DNA of 45,616 bases, taken from Lichtheimia corymbifera B2541. Its lineage: Eukaryota; Mucoromycota; Mucoromycetes; Mucorales; Lichtheimiaceae. Below, piece after piece: positions 1-8,782 of the stretch (position 1 is the stretch's first letter; every line of letters starts with the position of its first letter). Below the pieces are notes generated by a model. It had not been told where the DNA came from. It made no database searches and was given only the letters and a program-made list of their open reading frames with translations. A program made the translations under genes and the position numbers. Where the stretch lies: positions 1 through 45,616 of the forward strand of contig JNEU01001113.1 in NCBI GenBank assembly GCA_000697475.1, read 5' to 3'.

Positions 1-377
1 ATCATAGTATTTGTCAAGTGAATATAAAATAGCTCAATGATAGAATAAAGAAGAACAAGCTTTTTGGAGTGAATTGAAAGACTTGGATTGTTTCCTATTG
101 CTGGTCGCTGACTATTGTGCGAACGAGATCCCTTTTATCCTTTAGATTATTCGTATCTCTCTTCCATTGTTCCCTTTTACTCTCTCTCTTTGATTATCCT
201 TTCGATTGTTCATTGCAGGTTGATCTTTCAGTCTACAGTGTTCATTGTTTATTTTATATTTGGTTATATCCCATTGTATTTCTATTTGCCAGTGGAGTCT
301 TTCTTATTTTATCTACCCTACACACATCACTTACCTCCCCGGATATTCTTGATCGTTCTCTCGCACCGCACGTGTCA
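1..377 (+). repeat. 5' LTR (3'-most 377 bp; truncated by window edge)
   Basis: This stretch is repeated at 6169-6545 at a constant offset of 6168 with no visible mismatch or gap. It ends in CACGTGTCA, whose last five bases are the inverse of TGACA at the start of the 3' LTR. The AATAAA at 44-49 is a candidate poly(A) signal, which would put the R/U5 boundary shortly downstream. Confidence 0.93.
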
Positions 378-380
378 GAT

Positions 381-391
381 TGGTGTCAGCA
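381..391 (+). promoter_or_regulatory. Primer binding site, tRNA-Leu-like
   Basis: Three bases after the LTR end the sequence reads TGGTGTCAGCA. TGG pairs with a tRNA CCA end. TGTCAG is the complement of the acceptor 3' strand typical of tRNA-Leu (tRNAs beginning GTCAG...). The family is known to prime minus-strand synthesis from such a site. The tRNA identity is inferred from memory of tRNA-Leu acceptor stems. Confidence 0.65.
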
Positions 392-402
392 AGGTGGATA
401 AC

Positions 403-1260
403 ATGTCAGCAGAACAAGCGCGTGCCGTGCCATCAAACATGCAAGCAGAATTGAAACACAAGCGTCAACTATACAAGTTTTTATCCGAACCCAAGGACTT
501 CCATGGAACATCCGACCGTAATCCTTTGAGTTGGCTACGTCATTTAGATCGCATTCGACGTGGACTTGAATTGAAGGATGAAGAGATTTTGCTTGTTGCA
601 TCCACCCATTTCCAAGGTCAAGCTGAACTCTGGTGGGATACCGTTGAGGATGAAGTCAAGACATGGATGCAATTTAAAGAAGCTTTTCGCAAGCAATTCG
701 CTGAATCCTTGCAGGATCGATGGTGGTCAGAGTTGGAAACCATGGAACAAGAAGATGATCAATCGGTGGATGACGTTGCGTTGTCGATTCAAGAACTATG
801 TCGTCTGCTCGATATCAAGGATAAAAATTATCACATTCGGTGCTTGTTGCGCGCTATGAAGCCGGAAATTGGATTTGAACTTGAGAAGAGTGGTGTTACA
901 GCCGACTGGGACAAGGTTATTAAAGCTGCTCGTCAAGTGGAAGTTGTTATGAACAAATACAGCAAGTCTGGATATACTGTTCCCACCAAGCGTACCACCG
1001 GCATTGATTCAACAAGGAGCTTATCATCCAAGAGCAGTGAAAAAGATGGCAAAAGTGACTATGATGTTGCCAGTATCGGTAGCTCTCTTGACGAATTGGT
1101 TTCCGGTATGCGTGCATTAAAGATCAATCTTGTCGACAAGCCTCCAAGGACCAAACCACCAACTCGAGGACCAATTCGCTGCTTCCTTTGCCATCAAGAA
1201 GGGCATAAATCATATGAATGCCCTGAGAACAAACCGGGAAAAGTGAACGGGCACCAATGA
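403..1260 (+). CDS. Retrotransposon Gag (capsid + zinc knuckle)
   Basis: This is a 285-aa nucleocapsid precursor. The start is the first ATG after the primer binding site. The reading frame is open upstream into the LTR to about 115, but without any ATG. Residues about 25-175 form the retrotransposon Gag/capsid-like helical region (FHGTSDRNP, WLRHLDRIR, WWDTVEDE). The C-terminus carries one CCHC zinc knuckle, CFLCHQEGHKSYEC (C-x2-C-x4-H-x4-C), expected to bind genomic RNA during particle assembly. The stop codon TGA (1258-1260) overlaps the Pol ATG as ATGA. Just before it lies a frameshift-type heptamer (1236-1242, listed separately). The ORF is intact, so this copy may be competent to make particles. 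Confidence 0.92.
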   Translation: MSAEQARAVPSNMQAELKHKRQLYKFLSEPKDFHGTSDRNPLSWLRHLDRIRRGLELKDEEILLVASTHFQGQAELWWDTVEDEVKTWMQFKEAFRKQFAESLQDRWWSELETMEQEDDQSVDDVALSIQELCRLLDIKDKNYHIRCLLRAMKPEIGFELEKSGVTADWDKVIKAARQVEVVMNKYSKSGYTVPTKRTTGIDSTRSLSSKSSEKDGKSDYDVASIGSSLDELVSGMRALKINLVDKPPRTKPPTRGPIRCFLCHQEGHKSYECPENKPGKVNGHQ

Positions 1261-1295
1261 ATGGAGGTATTGGTGCCGACAAAGTAAAATCCTCC
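1236..1295 (+). promoter_or_regulatory. Predicted -1 programmed ribosomal frameshift signal (slippery site + pseudoknot)
   Basis: The heptamer GGGAAAA (1236-1242) sits in the Gag frame as G GGA AAA, the X XXY YYZ pattern. A 7-nt spacer (1243-1249) follows. Then comes a perfect 9-bp stem, GGCACCAAT (1250-1258) with ATTGGTGCC (1269-1277), enclosing a 10-nt loop. The loop contains GGAGG (1263-1267), which pairs with CCTCC (1291-1295). This is an H-type pseudoknot with a 4-nt loop 1, a 1-nt junction and a 13-nt A-rich loop 3. A -1 slip enters the Pol frame with no stop between 1242 and 1257. Spacing and geometry match known viral -1 signals. Function is inferred. Confidence 0.8.
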
Positions 1296-3905
1296 TCATT
1301 TGACAAGCAAGATCAAACAGCCGAAGAATCCAAGCCTGGTGACGTCAATTTTGTGGAAAACGAAGAAGTTGTTGAAGTCATGAATGCGCAGAAGAGAACA
1401 GCTGATGACGCTTCGTTATCCAATCATGGCGTGGATAAAGGCAAAAGACCTGCAAGAGCTGTGGCATCCCAATCACAACCCATGGATATCGAACCAGTCA
1501 ATCAGGGCACTCGACAAGGCAGAACAATGAGACCACGTAAACGTGCTCCTCCAAGGCGTCTCGTTGTCAGCACACCAAAAAGAGACATTTGGCGAAGATT
1601 GGGTCAGCTTGATGCCGGATTGAGTATGGCTCAATGGATCTCCTTGGATAAAAATGCTTATCGTGATTTGCGTGATGGCCTTCGGTATCTCTATGGTCGC
1701 AAGCCCAGATCGGAAAATCGCAAGTCCCCAGGCCAAGTGAACAATATGGAAATCGATATTGGTGCTGATGCAGATGAAGGATGGTCTACTGAGTCGGAGT
1801 GGTCTGATGCAGACACAGGTTCAGTATATAGTGCAAGTTCTCTTGATACCGATGATACGCACCTTGATTATCCTTACAATTTTTCCACTCTTCAAAAAAG
1901 CAAGCCAATGAAAGCACCAATCGTCATTAACGGTGAAGTGATCGAAGCAACCTTTGATACGGGAGCAAGCGTTTCTGTGATTTCCAAGCCTTTAGCAGAA
2001 AAACTGGGACTGGAGCCAAATGGTGATTACCTGCCATTGTCTACGTTGGGACAAGCATCAGCTGGTGTAGGAAAAGTTACGACTCACGTACCTATTCGGG
2101 TTGCTGGAAAGTATCGCCCTGAACACATGTGTATATATGATACTCACCGCCCAATATGTTTGATAGGAATGACCTGGTTTCGTGCCCATGGTATCCGCAT
2201 TGATCATACTGATTCCAGTATTGTTATTCCTATCAAACATGGCAATGGGTCGGTGGTGTTATATGGCAACGAGGCTGAAGACATGGACCAAGGACTTGAA
2301 GACGAGACTGGAGCTGTGTTCGCTGTGAATATCACTGGTGGTGGCAATGAGCAAGACAATGTTGACAATGAGCAAGAACATGTTGACATTTTCATAACGG
2401 GTGTTGCTAACAAGTCGCATTGTGCTGTTGAGGATCCTCCTGACGACGACGCAACCAAGCTCTTACGTTATTACAAGGAAGAGTTGTTGGGGAAAGCAAG
2501 TGTGACTGGAATTGATGATGACTCTGTGCCAGCGGAGATTACCGGTCTATTGGATCAGTATCAGCATTGCTTCGTGGAGACCAGTGGATTGGGCCGTGTC
2601 CATGGATACAAGCATCACATACCACTTCATGATTTCACCCCTATTCGTTCCAAGCCTTATCGATTGACGTGGGAGGAAGAAGAGCACTTGAGGAAGGAAT
2701 TGGCTACCATGACGGATCTTGGTCTTATACGACCATCCAAAGGAACTTGGACCTCACCCATTTTTTTTGTTCGCAAGAAGACTGGTGAATTACGGCTCGT
2801 TATTGATTATCGACAACTGAATTCAAAAACAGTCAAAGATGCATATCCACTCCCACATTTGGATGACCTACTTGGATCGATGGCTGGTGCACAAATCTTT
2901 TCGACATTGGATGCTGCCAGCGGGTATTGGCAAATACCTTTGGATGAAGATTCAATCGAGTTAAGTGGTTTTGTCACCAAATATGGTACATATGAATTTA
3001 CTGTCATGCCATTTGGCTTAACTTCTGCCCCAGCCTGTTTCCAACGCACGATGACAAGCATCCTTGGACCTTTTATTGGGAGATTTGTCTTCGTCTTTAT
3101 TGATGATATCATTATCTTCTCATCAAATCTACAGGAGCACATCCAGCACCTGGAGCAGATTCTACAAGTATGCAATCAAGCCGGCCTGCGACTGAAAAGG
3201 GCCAAGTGTGAGTTTGCTCGCACATATGTGGAATATCTTGGTCATATCGTCTCGCGTGAAGGTTTGCTGCCATCACCCAATAATGTTGTCAAGATCCGAA
3301 AGATGCAAGCTCCCAAGAATGCTGACCAAGTGCGATCCTTCGTTGGGATGGTGAATTATTATCGTCGACATATTCCTGAATGTGCTCAACTTTTACACCC
3401 TATATCTCAATTGATGCGGCGCAAGGGAAGATTTTATTGGGGCCCCGATCAAGAGGCTGCTTTCACTCATATCAAGATCCTTCTCACTGGCCCTCCTATT
3501 TTGTCTTACCCGGATCGTGAACAAGTGGCTATTTTGACAACCGATGCATCAGGTGAAGCTCTCGGCGCAATTTTATCACAAAGTCCTGATGGCAGCGATA
3601 ACGAGGAAACTGTGATCGCCTATGAGTCCCGAGTTTTACGAGGTCCCGAGTTGTCGTATGCTGCAGTACATCAAGAAGCCCTGGCCATTGTATGGGCTGT
3701 ACACAAGTTTAGACATTTCTTGGCTGGTCGGCGTTTTGTGCTTCGAACGGACAACTCTGCTCTTACATACATCTTATCCAATTCTAAGCCAAGTCCCAAA
3801 TTGCAACGATGGGCTGCTGCTCTTTTGGAGTACAACTTTATCATTCAACATCATCCTGGCAAGAAGAACCCAGCGGATGCCCTTTCCCGATTGCCCTTTG
3901 CTTAA
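1257..3905 (+). CDS. Retrotransposon Pol: aspartic protease, reverse transcriptase, RNase H
   Basis: This is an 882-aa ORF in the -1 frame relative to Gag. The basic, acidic and Ser-rich N-terminal ~200 residues have no assigned domain. The retropepsin-like protease has DTGAS at 234-238. The RT spans about 440-690, with LRLVIDYRQLN and the catalytic FIDD (D616, D617). RNase H follows, with TTDAS (D763), an E in HQEALAIVWA, a D in RTDNS and a terminal NPADALSR. The ORF stops with TAA directly after RNase H, so integrase is not part of this polyprotein, which is unusual for Ty3/gypsy. Expression could be by -1 frameshifting at 1236-1242 or by reinitiation at the ATGA overlap. No internal break is visible. 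Confidence 0.93.
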   Translation: MNGGIGADKVKSSSFDKQDQTAEESKPGDVNFVENEEVVEVMNAQKRTADDASLSNHGVDKGKRPARAVASQSQPMDIEPVNQGTRQGRTMRPRKRAPPRRLVVSTPKRDIWRRLGQLDAGLSMAQWISLDKNAYRDLRDGLRYLYGRKPRSENRKSPGQVNNMEIDIGADADEGWSTESEWSDADTGSVYSASSLDTDDTHLDYPYNFSTLQKSKPMKAPIVINGEVIEATFDTGASVSVISKPLAEKLGLEPNGDYLPLSTLGQASAGVGKVTTHVPIRVAGKYRPEHMCIYDTHRPICLIGMTWFRAHGIRIDHTDSSIVIPIKHGNGSVVLYGNEAEDMDQGLEDETGAVFAVNITGGGNEQDNVDNEQEHVDIFITGVANKSHCAVEDPPDDDATKLLRYYKEELLGKASVTGIDDDSVPAEITGLLDQYQHCFVETSGLGRVHGYKHHIPLHDFTPIRSKPYRLTWEEEEHLRKELATMTDLGLIRPSKGTWTSPIFFVRKKTGELRLVIDYRQLNSKTVKDAYPLPHLDDLLGSMAGAQIFSTLDAASGYWQIPLDEDSIELSGFVTKYGTYEFTVMPFGLTSAPACFQRTMTSILGPFIGRFVFVFIDDIIIFSSNLQEHIQHLEQILQVCNQAGLRLKRAKCEFARTYVEYLGHIVSREGLLPSPNNVVKIRKMQAPKNADQVRSFVGMVNYYRRHIPECAQLLHPISQLMRRKGRFYWGPDQEAAFTHIKILLTGPPILSYPDREQVAILTTDASGEALGAILSQSPDGSDNEETVIAYESRVLRGPELSYAAVHQEALAIVWAVHKFRHFLAGRRFVLRTDNSALTYILSNSKPSPKLQRWAAALLEYNFIIQHHPGKKNPADALSRLPFA

Positions 3906-4188
3906 GATAGAAACATTGATGAATCCATTTCCATTCCTTTTCGATTCGACTCTGATTATGATGACAAATTATGCTGAACATTCAATCGTGCTGTGCTTAT
4001 ATGACTTTCAATTTCGATTATAAAAGACGTCAATGATCTAAGAAATAAAAAAAAATTGACTCTCTTTCTCTTTATCATACACAAATCTCTCGTATTTTAT
4101 TTTTTTTTTTTTTTCTATTTCAGCCGTATCATACTACTATTTAAATAGGGCGATTCATCGCCTTGTTTTCAAACCATCTTATCCCATA
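3906..4188 (+). other. Pol-integrase spacer with intron-like 3' end
   Basis: This 283-bp stretch lies between the Pol stop and the integrase ATG. All three frames carry stops (Pol frame: TAA 3903, then TGAs). It ends in a long pyrimidine tract followed by CTATTTCAG (ending 4123), which looks like a strong splice acceptor. Downstream of 4123 the integrase frame is open up to its ATG at 4189. I found no GT donor between the end of RNase H and the Pol stop that would join the two in frame. Confidence 0.6.
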
Positions 4189-5520
4189 ATGGAGTACCCT
4201 TACTATCTGGCTTTGTATTATTATATCACTGAGGGACGTTATCCTAATGGTGCCGATGAATCCACTAAACGCAAGCTACGTTACCAAGCACAACGTCTTG
4301 AAGCCTACCGTGGAAAGTTATATCGTAAAACTGATGATCCAACATTCTTTGGCCCTGAGGTTCTCCATGAAGGAAATATTGAGGAAGTTGTGAAGCAAGT
4401 ACATAATGAAGGTCATTTTGGCGAGATAAGAACTTGGCAACGTATACGTGAAAACTTCTGGAGCCCTGGCTTGTCAAAATATGTTAAGGAATTCGTCAAA
4501 GGATGCCAGACCTGTCAGTTTAGACAACGAGTCCCTCGAAGGCGTTATGCTCAAGCAAATCCCATCCAAACCCCTACTCGCCCATTTTTCATGATCGGTT
4601 GTGACGCTGTGGGTCCCACCTTAGAACCAACAAGGCATGGTAACCGTTATCTTTTGGTGGCGATCGATTACTTGACTCGGTGGCCAGTGGCAGCTGCAGT
4701 ACCCAACATCAATGAAGAAACGACAGCTGATTTCTTATTCAATCAAGTGGTTAAGATGTATGGTGTGCCTTCCTATATTTTGACGGATCGAGGATCCAAC
4801 TTTACATCTGAATTTGTTCGAGAATTTTTACGTGACATGGGCTGCAGACATATCACCACGACCGCTTACCGACCTCAAAGTAACGGCCTTTGTGAGCGAT
4901 TGAATCAGACTTTAACGCAGACCATTGCCAAAATTGCACGGGACGATGACAAAACTGACCGATGGGATGAATACGTGGATATGGCATTATTGGCTATTCG
5001 TACAATGCCAAACGAGTCAACAAGATTTTCACCATCCATGTTGTTATTTGGATATGAATTACATACCCCGGCTACATGGCCCGCCCCCAGAATCGATTAT
5101 GTTGAAGGCGAGATTGAGGTGGAAATTGCTCAGCGCACACAAGTCATCAAACATCTTTCCGATACCAGCCGTGAACAAGCACGCATGCGAGTTAAGGAAA
5201 GACAAGCACGTGACAAGAGGCGATATGATCAGCTGGTGGCTCCTCGTAAACGATTTCGGGTTGGAGAACAGGTGTTAATGCGCGACAAGGCACCCGTCGG
5301 CAAGTTTAGCGATAGATGGATCGGTCCCCTGGTTGTGACGAAGGTCAATAGTCTTGGTACCTACCATTTGGCAGGACCATCATCACGTAAATTGGATGGC
5401 GCAGTGCATGGAGACATGCTAGTACCATATTATCAACGCAAGAACATGGTACCCGATGTTCAAGTACAGCGGGCTGCACAGAAATTTCAAGCTTGGATAT
5501 CACGTTCAAGGATGGAGTAA
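4189..5520 (+). CDS. Retrotransposon integrase in a separate ORF
   Basis: A 443-aa protein if it starts at the ATG; the frame is open 22 codons further upstream. The zinc-binding HHCC domain has H72, H76, C106 and C109 (HNEGHFG, GCQTCQ). The catalytic core has D139 (GCDAVGP), D200 (LTDRGSNF) and E236 (NGLCERLNQ), with exactly 35 residues between D200 and E236, the classical D,D35E spacing. The C-terminus has a GPY/F-type module (DRWIGPLVV) and no chromodomain. It catalyses insertion of the cDNA into the host genome. It lies in the +1 frame relative to Pol and is separated from it by 283 bp, so how it is translated is unclear: spliced mRNA, reinitiation, or a defective progenitor. Confidence 0.93.
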   Translation: MEYPYYLALYYYITEGRYPNGADESTKRKLRYQAQRLEAYRGKLYRKTDDPTFFGPEVLHEGNIEEVVKQVHNEGHFGEIRTWQRIRENFWSPGLSKYVKEFVKGCQTCQFRQRVPRRRYAQANPIQTPTRPFFMIGCDAVGPTLEPTRHGNRYLLVAIDYLTRWPVAAAVPNINEETTADFLFNQVVKMYGVPSYILTDRGSNFTSEFVREFLRDMGCRHITTTAYRPQSNGLCERLNQTLTQTIAKIARDDDKTDRWDEYVDMALLAIRTMPNESTRFSPSMLLFGYELHTPATWPAPRIDYVEGEIEVEIAQRTQVIKHLSDTSREQARMRVKERQARDKRRYDQLVAPRKRFRVGEQVLMRDKAPVGKFSDRWIGPLVVTKVNSLGTYHLAGPSSRKLDGAVHGDMLVPYYQRKNMVPDVQVQRAAQKFQAWISRSRME

Positions 5521-5545
5521 CCCTTTTTCCGTAGTAGTTTGGCTT

Positions 5546-5559
5546 TACGGCGGGAGAGG
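5546..5559 (+). promoter_or_regulatory. Polypurine tract
   Basis: The purine-rich stretch ending GGGAGAGG lies immediately upstream of the TGACA that opens the 3' LTR. This is the position of plus-strand primer sites in LTR elements. Confidence 0.7.
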
Positions 5560-6545
5560 TGACAAGCCTGAAACGTAATGATATACCAAACTACTACTTT
5601 CTTTAGTAAAAATAATGACGTCAAACTCGTTCTTGAAGGCTTACACGTGATGTCCTCTGGCGATTCTTGATGTTCCCCACACACTCCTTTGCTTTTCCCT
5701 TTTTGGATTCCCCGACGCCCCGTCTCATGCACCACATTTTCGCACACGTCATTTTTATTTATTGCTTCCCTCTTTCCCAGTTCCCTGTTTGCACTTTCTT
5801 TTCGTGGCTTTTCTCTTTACTCATCACTTTTGTCATTTCTTAGCTTCCTCTCTGACTTTACGACTTTTATTTCAGCTCATTCCACTTTCTTGTTATGTTA
5901 TTCATTCACACCCTTACATTGGCACAGTACGACAGCACCGCGATTGCACTGTGAACACATTCGTCATTGGCAACGACTCTCTTACGACGTCTTATCATCT
6001 TTATCACTCTCCCTGTTGTACCCGAATGCACCATGACCACATATTATGTTTCAGACGCACTATATGTAAATTCAGATACACTAAGATACACGCACACGCA
6101 CACGCACACACAAGCACACGCACACACGCACACACATCGCTGTTATCATTATCATCATTATCATTGTCATCATAGTATTTGTCAAGTGAATATAAAATAG
6201 CTCAATGATAGAATAAAGAAGAACAAGCTTTTTGGAGTGAATTGAAAGACTTGGATTGTTTCCTATTGCTGGTCGCTGACTATTGTGCGAACGAGATCCC
6301 TTTTATCCTTTAGATTATTCGTATCTCTCTTCCATTGTTCCCTTTTACTCTCTCTCTTTGATTATCCTTTCGATTGTTCATTGCAGGTTGATCTTTCAGT
6401 CTACAGTGTTCATTGTTTATTTTATATTTGGTTATATCCCATTGTATTTCTATTTGCCAGTGGAGTCTTTCTTATTTTATCTACCCTACACACATCACTT
6501 ACCTCCCCGGATATTCTTGATCGTTCTCTCGCACCGCACGTGTCA
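5560..6545 (+). repeat. 3' LTR, 986 bp
   Basis: It begins TGACA and ends TGTCA, a perfect 5-bp inverted terminal repeat that fixes both boundaries. It starts directly after the polypurine tract. It contains a CA-rich microsatellite (about 6089-6137), a TATCATCAT-rich stretch and an AATAAA (6212-6217). The last 377 bp equal the 5' LTR fragment. ORFs inside it lack an ATG or are uninterpretable. Confidence 0.9.
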
Positions 6546-6940
6546 TGTTTTTGACACGGCCTGGTGATATACATACTGGTGGCCTGCCTGGTTCGCAAGA
6601 TGGTTATTTTGGAATGAAAGAAGTATCAAGATGCAGCGGAGTGGTCAAGGATGATGACGGTGAAGACGCGAAGTCGATATGGAGGCTCATTGTTGAGGAA
6701 TTTCGAGTGGAAGTCCAAGTTGAATCCATTGGTCGGAGCAAGTGGTAGCCTGCAGTTCCCTAGCGGCACCCTGCTAGTCATATACCTCTTGGCCAATGTT
6801 TTTGAATAGAATGGAACATTTGTTGTGTGGCTGATCCCTTGCCAGGAAAAGGGACGTCAAAATAAAGATTTTCATCTTATCGTTTTCTTCCTCTAATTTT
6901 GTGGTTGCCTGGTATCAGAACGTCGGCTGACAGAACGGTA
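6546..6940 (+). mobile_element. Possible older LTR relic flanking the insertion
   Basis: The sequence after the 3' LTR has LTR-like features: a start with TG, an AATAAA (about 6861) followed by a T-rich stretch, then TGGTATCAGAAC (about 6909-6920). The last resembles the tRNA-iMet primer site TGGTATCAGAGC of copia-type elements. No CA lies immediately before it and no protein domain is recognisable. The call is tentative. If right, the young gypsy element landed inside an older one. Confidence 0.3.
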
Positions 6941-6946
6941 CTGAGA

Positions 6947-6983
6947 TGTATGTGTGTATGTGTGTATGTGTGTGTGTGTGTGT
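6947..6983 (+). repeat. (TG)n / TGTA microsatellite
   Basis: An almost uninterrupted GTATGTGTGTATG...TGTGTG tract. Simple repeat. Confidence 0.9.
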
Positions 6984-7861
6984 GATAAAAACGTATAACG
7001 AACAAGTCTGTGAGATTGCTGTTTACTCTGAAAGTGTATCTGAAAAAGAGACGTCTTCCTAACGATCTACCTCTGAGTACTATATCTAGGCGGATGCTAA
7101 AGAGTAAACCTTTTCTACCAATAACAAGCTATAACGTAAATGAGTAACGGGCCGAGTTGTGTATGATGATCCACGCTTGTGTATCATCTCTTATATGCTT
7201 ATGTGCTTGTCTTTGTATATACAATAATAAGATGAATGATATAAATACATGATGTGTACCTTAACCGACCTATATACACGACAGGTACAGGGACACTTTA
7301 TATTCTTTATTGCATTTTTGGATTGTCGAACACTACCGAGTTATAAGAATCCCCCTTTCCCTCATTTTCCTTATTATCACACCACGACTGGCACGACACA
7401 CGTATCAGTTTTTTGAAGGGTTTGGTGACAGATAGACCAAAAAATTACGCGATTTGGTGAAGAAATGAGTGAAAAAAGGTCAAATTTGGCGTGCTTTTAT
7501 TAGTATCTACCTGCAGCTGAGTTTTGGATCATTTCAATGGTAAAATCATGATAAAATAATGGGAAATGTGGAAAAAGTAATTTGGGAATGAAGTGGAGGG
7601 TTAGGTAATAGGTGGACAAGTGCCAGTGTGGAGATTTATGCTATGAGGGAAAATTGAGATGCCGCTCCTATGCAGCCCCCCTGACCCTGACTAGGCTTGT
7701 TCCTGGTTGCTCCGTTACGTGACAACTGCCTCCAAGTTATTAGTGACTAAAAGGTACACTGGTAAATAGAGAGTACGACATTTCCATGGTGAACTCATTG
7801 TCATGATTAACTTACCGCTGCCATGTTGGTAATGGACTCATTAGTCATTACTTGGGCTTTA
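6984..7861. other. Intergenic, no gene seen
   Basis: AT-rich non-coding DNA. All frames are broken by frequent stops and no splice-consistent coding segment was found. A few long A/T runs are present; no tRNA was found. Confidence 0.6.
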
Positions 7862-8009
7862 GGATGGTGGAATGTGCTAGGTGCTTTCCAACAGGGCAAG
7901 AGCAAACAGCAGGAAAATAGAGAAGACAATGCGCAAAGGCAGGATGTGATGGAAACAAAGATAAGATGAGCCAGGAAATGAATATAACAAGACAATACTA
8001 CAGATCAAG
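7862..8009 (+). repeat. Left arm of a diverged inverted repeat
   Basis: This arm aligns with the reverse complement of 8621-8782. Shared blocks include GATG-TGGAA...GCTAG-TG-TTTCCA-CAGG-CAAG, ATGTGATGG, GATGAGCCAG and CAGATCAAG. The arms differ by substitutions and small indels, so the duplication is old. The spacer is about 610 bp. It could be a degraded foldback/MITE element or two oppositely oriented copies of a dispersed repeat. Confidence 0.65.
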
Positions 8010-8620
8010 CAGGTTGTCGTAGACACAGCCTAATCATCATAAAATGGTTCCACATCTGTCATTCAACCTCCTATCATCTCAGCTTTGTCACAGCGTGGGA
8101 GAATCTGGGTATAGCAGGATCAGTTATCTAGATATAAAAGAGTGGACAACTGGACATCTCCCCTTGAATAAAGAATAACACCTATCTTTCAGTCTCACTT
8201 GACTTAGTTGTCTCATTCCATCTTATTTTATTCCACCCGATTACACAGGTAACTGACGGAGGTTTATTGCATGATGAATTGGTGGATATATATACGTGAA
8301 CAAATAGAGTCAATAATACTAAACGCAATGAATATGTGATATGTCTAATACGATAGGACAAAAAACCGTCCAGGGCGAATATGATAATTGTCATGATTGA
8401 CATATGTCATTATGATTCCTGGATTTAGACGGATACTTTCATATCACCTTTCCTTGTTATTCCTTGTTTAGTCATATATTTTCATGTCATATTTCTTCGC
8501 TTTATTGCTTCTATTCTCGTATATATTCATTATCCTTTCAGTATCATTGACATTCCTCACCACACATATATATACCTAGCTTTCATTCAGCAATAAACAT
8601 CAGTCAGTTATCTTTGTCCT

Positions 8621-8782
8621 CTTGATCTGCTTTGCTCCTCTTATCTTCCATATTTATCCTCTGGCTCATCCTCTCCCTTGTGTCCCATCACATTCTGTCC
8701 TTGTAGTGCTGTCCCGACCAGTAGACATCACCTTTTATTCCTTGTCCTGCTGGAAAACATCTAGCACCTTTTCCATCATCCC
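8621..8782 (-). repeat. Right arm of a diverged inverted repeat
   Basis: Reverse-complement partner of 7862-8009. Weaker similarity may extend outward on both arms (CATTAG...CTTAGATG-like). The intervening DNA has no ORF recognisable as transposase. Confidence 0.65.

Larger units (their letters stand above)
1..6545 (+). mobile_element. Ty3/gypsy LTR retrotransposon, nearly complete, recently inserted
   Basis: The element has a partial 5' LTR (1-377), an internal region (378-5559) and a full 3' LTR (5560-6545). Internal order is Gag, protease-RT-RNase H, integrase, which is the Ty3/gypsy (Metaviridae) order because integrase follows RNase H. All three ORFs are open. The 377 bp of 5' LTR present match 6169-6545 with no difference that I could see by eye. 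That implies recent transposition, since LTRs are identical at insertion. A complete copy would be about 7.15 kb, so roughly 609 bp of the 5' LTR lie outside the window. The candidate 5-bp target duplication next to the 3' LTR is TGTTT (6546-6550), which cannot be confirmed without the other flank. There is no chromodomain, unlike the element at the right end of the window. Confidence 0.95.

Noticed and set aside
115..402. N-terminal extension of Gag
   Set aside because: The frame is open but contains no ATG; the first AUG after the primer site is at 403, so the extension was not included in the CDS.
3906..4123. Degenerate coding continuation of Pol by stop readthrough
   Set aside because: After 23 acidic codons more stops follow in frame, and the region ends in a poly-T tract; readthrough cannot reach integrase, which is in another frame.
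6947..6983. Tandem repeats that might indicate a CRISPR-like or regulated array (also 17273-17308 and 6089-6137)
   Set aside because: Simple di- and tetranucleotide microsatellites without unique spacers; eukaryotic context.
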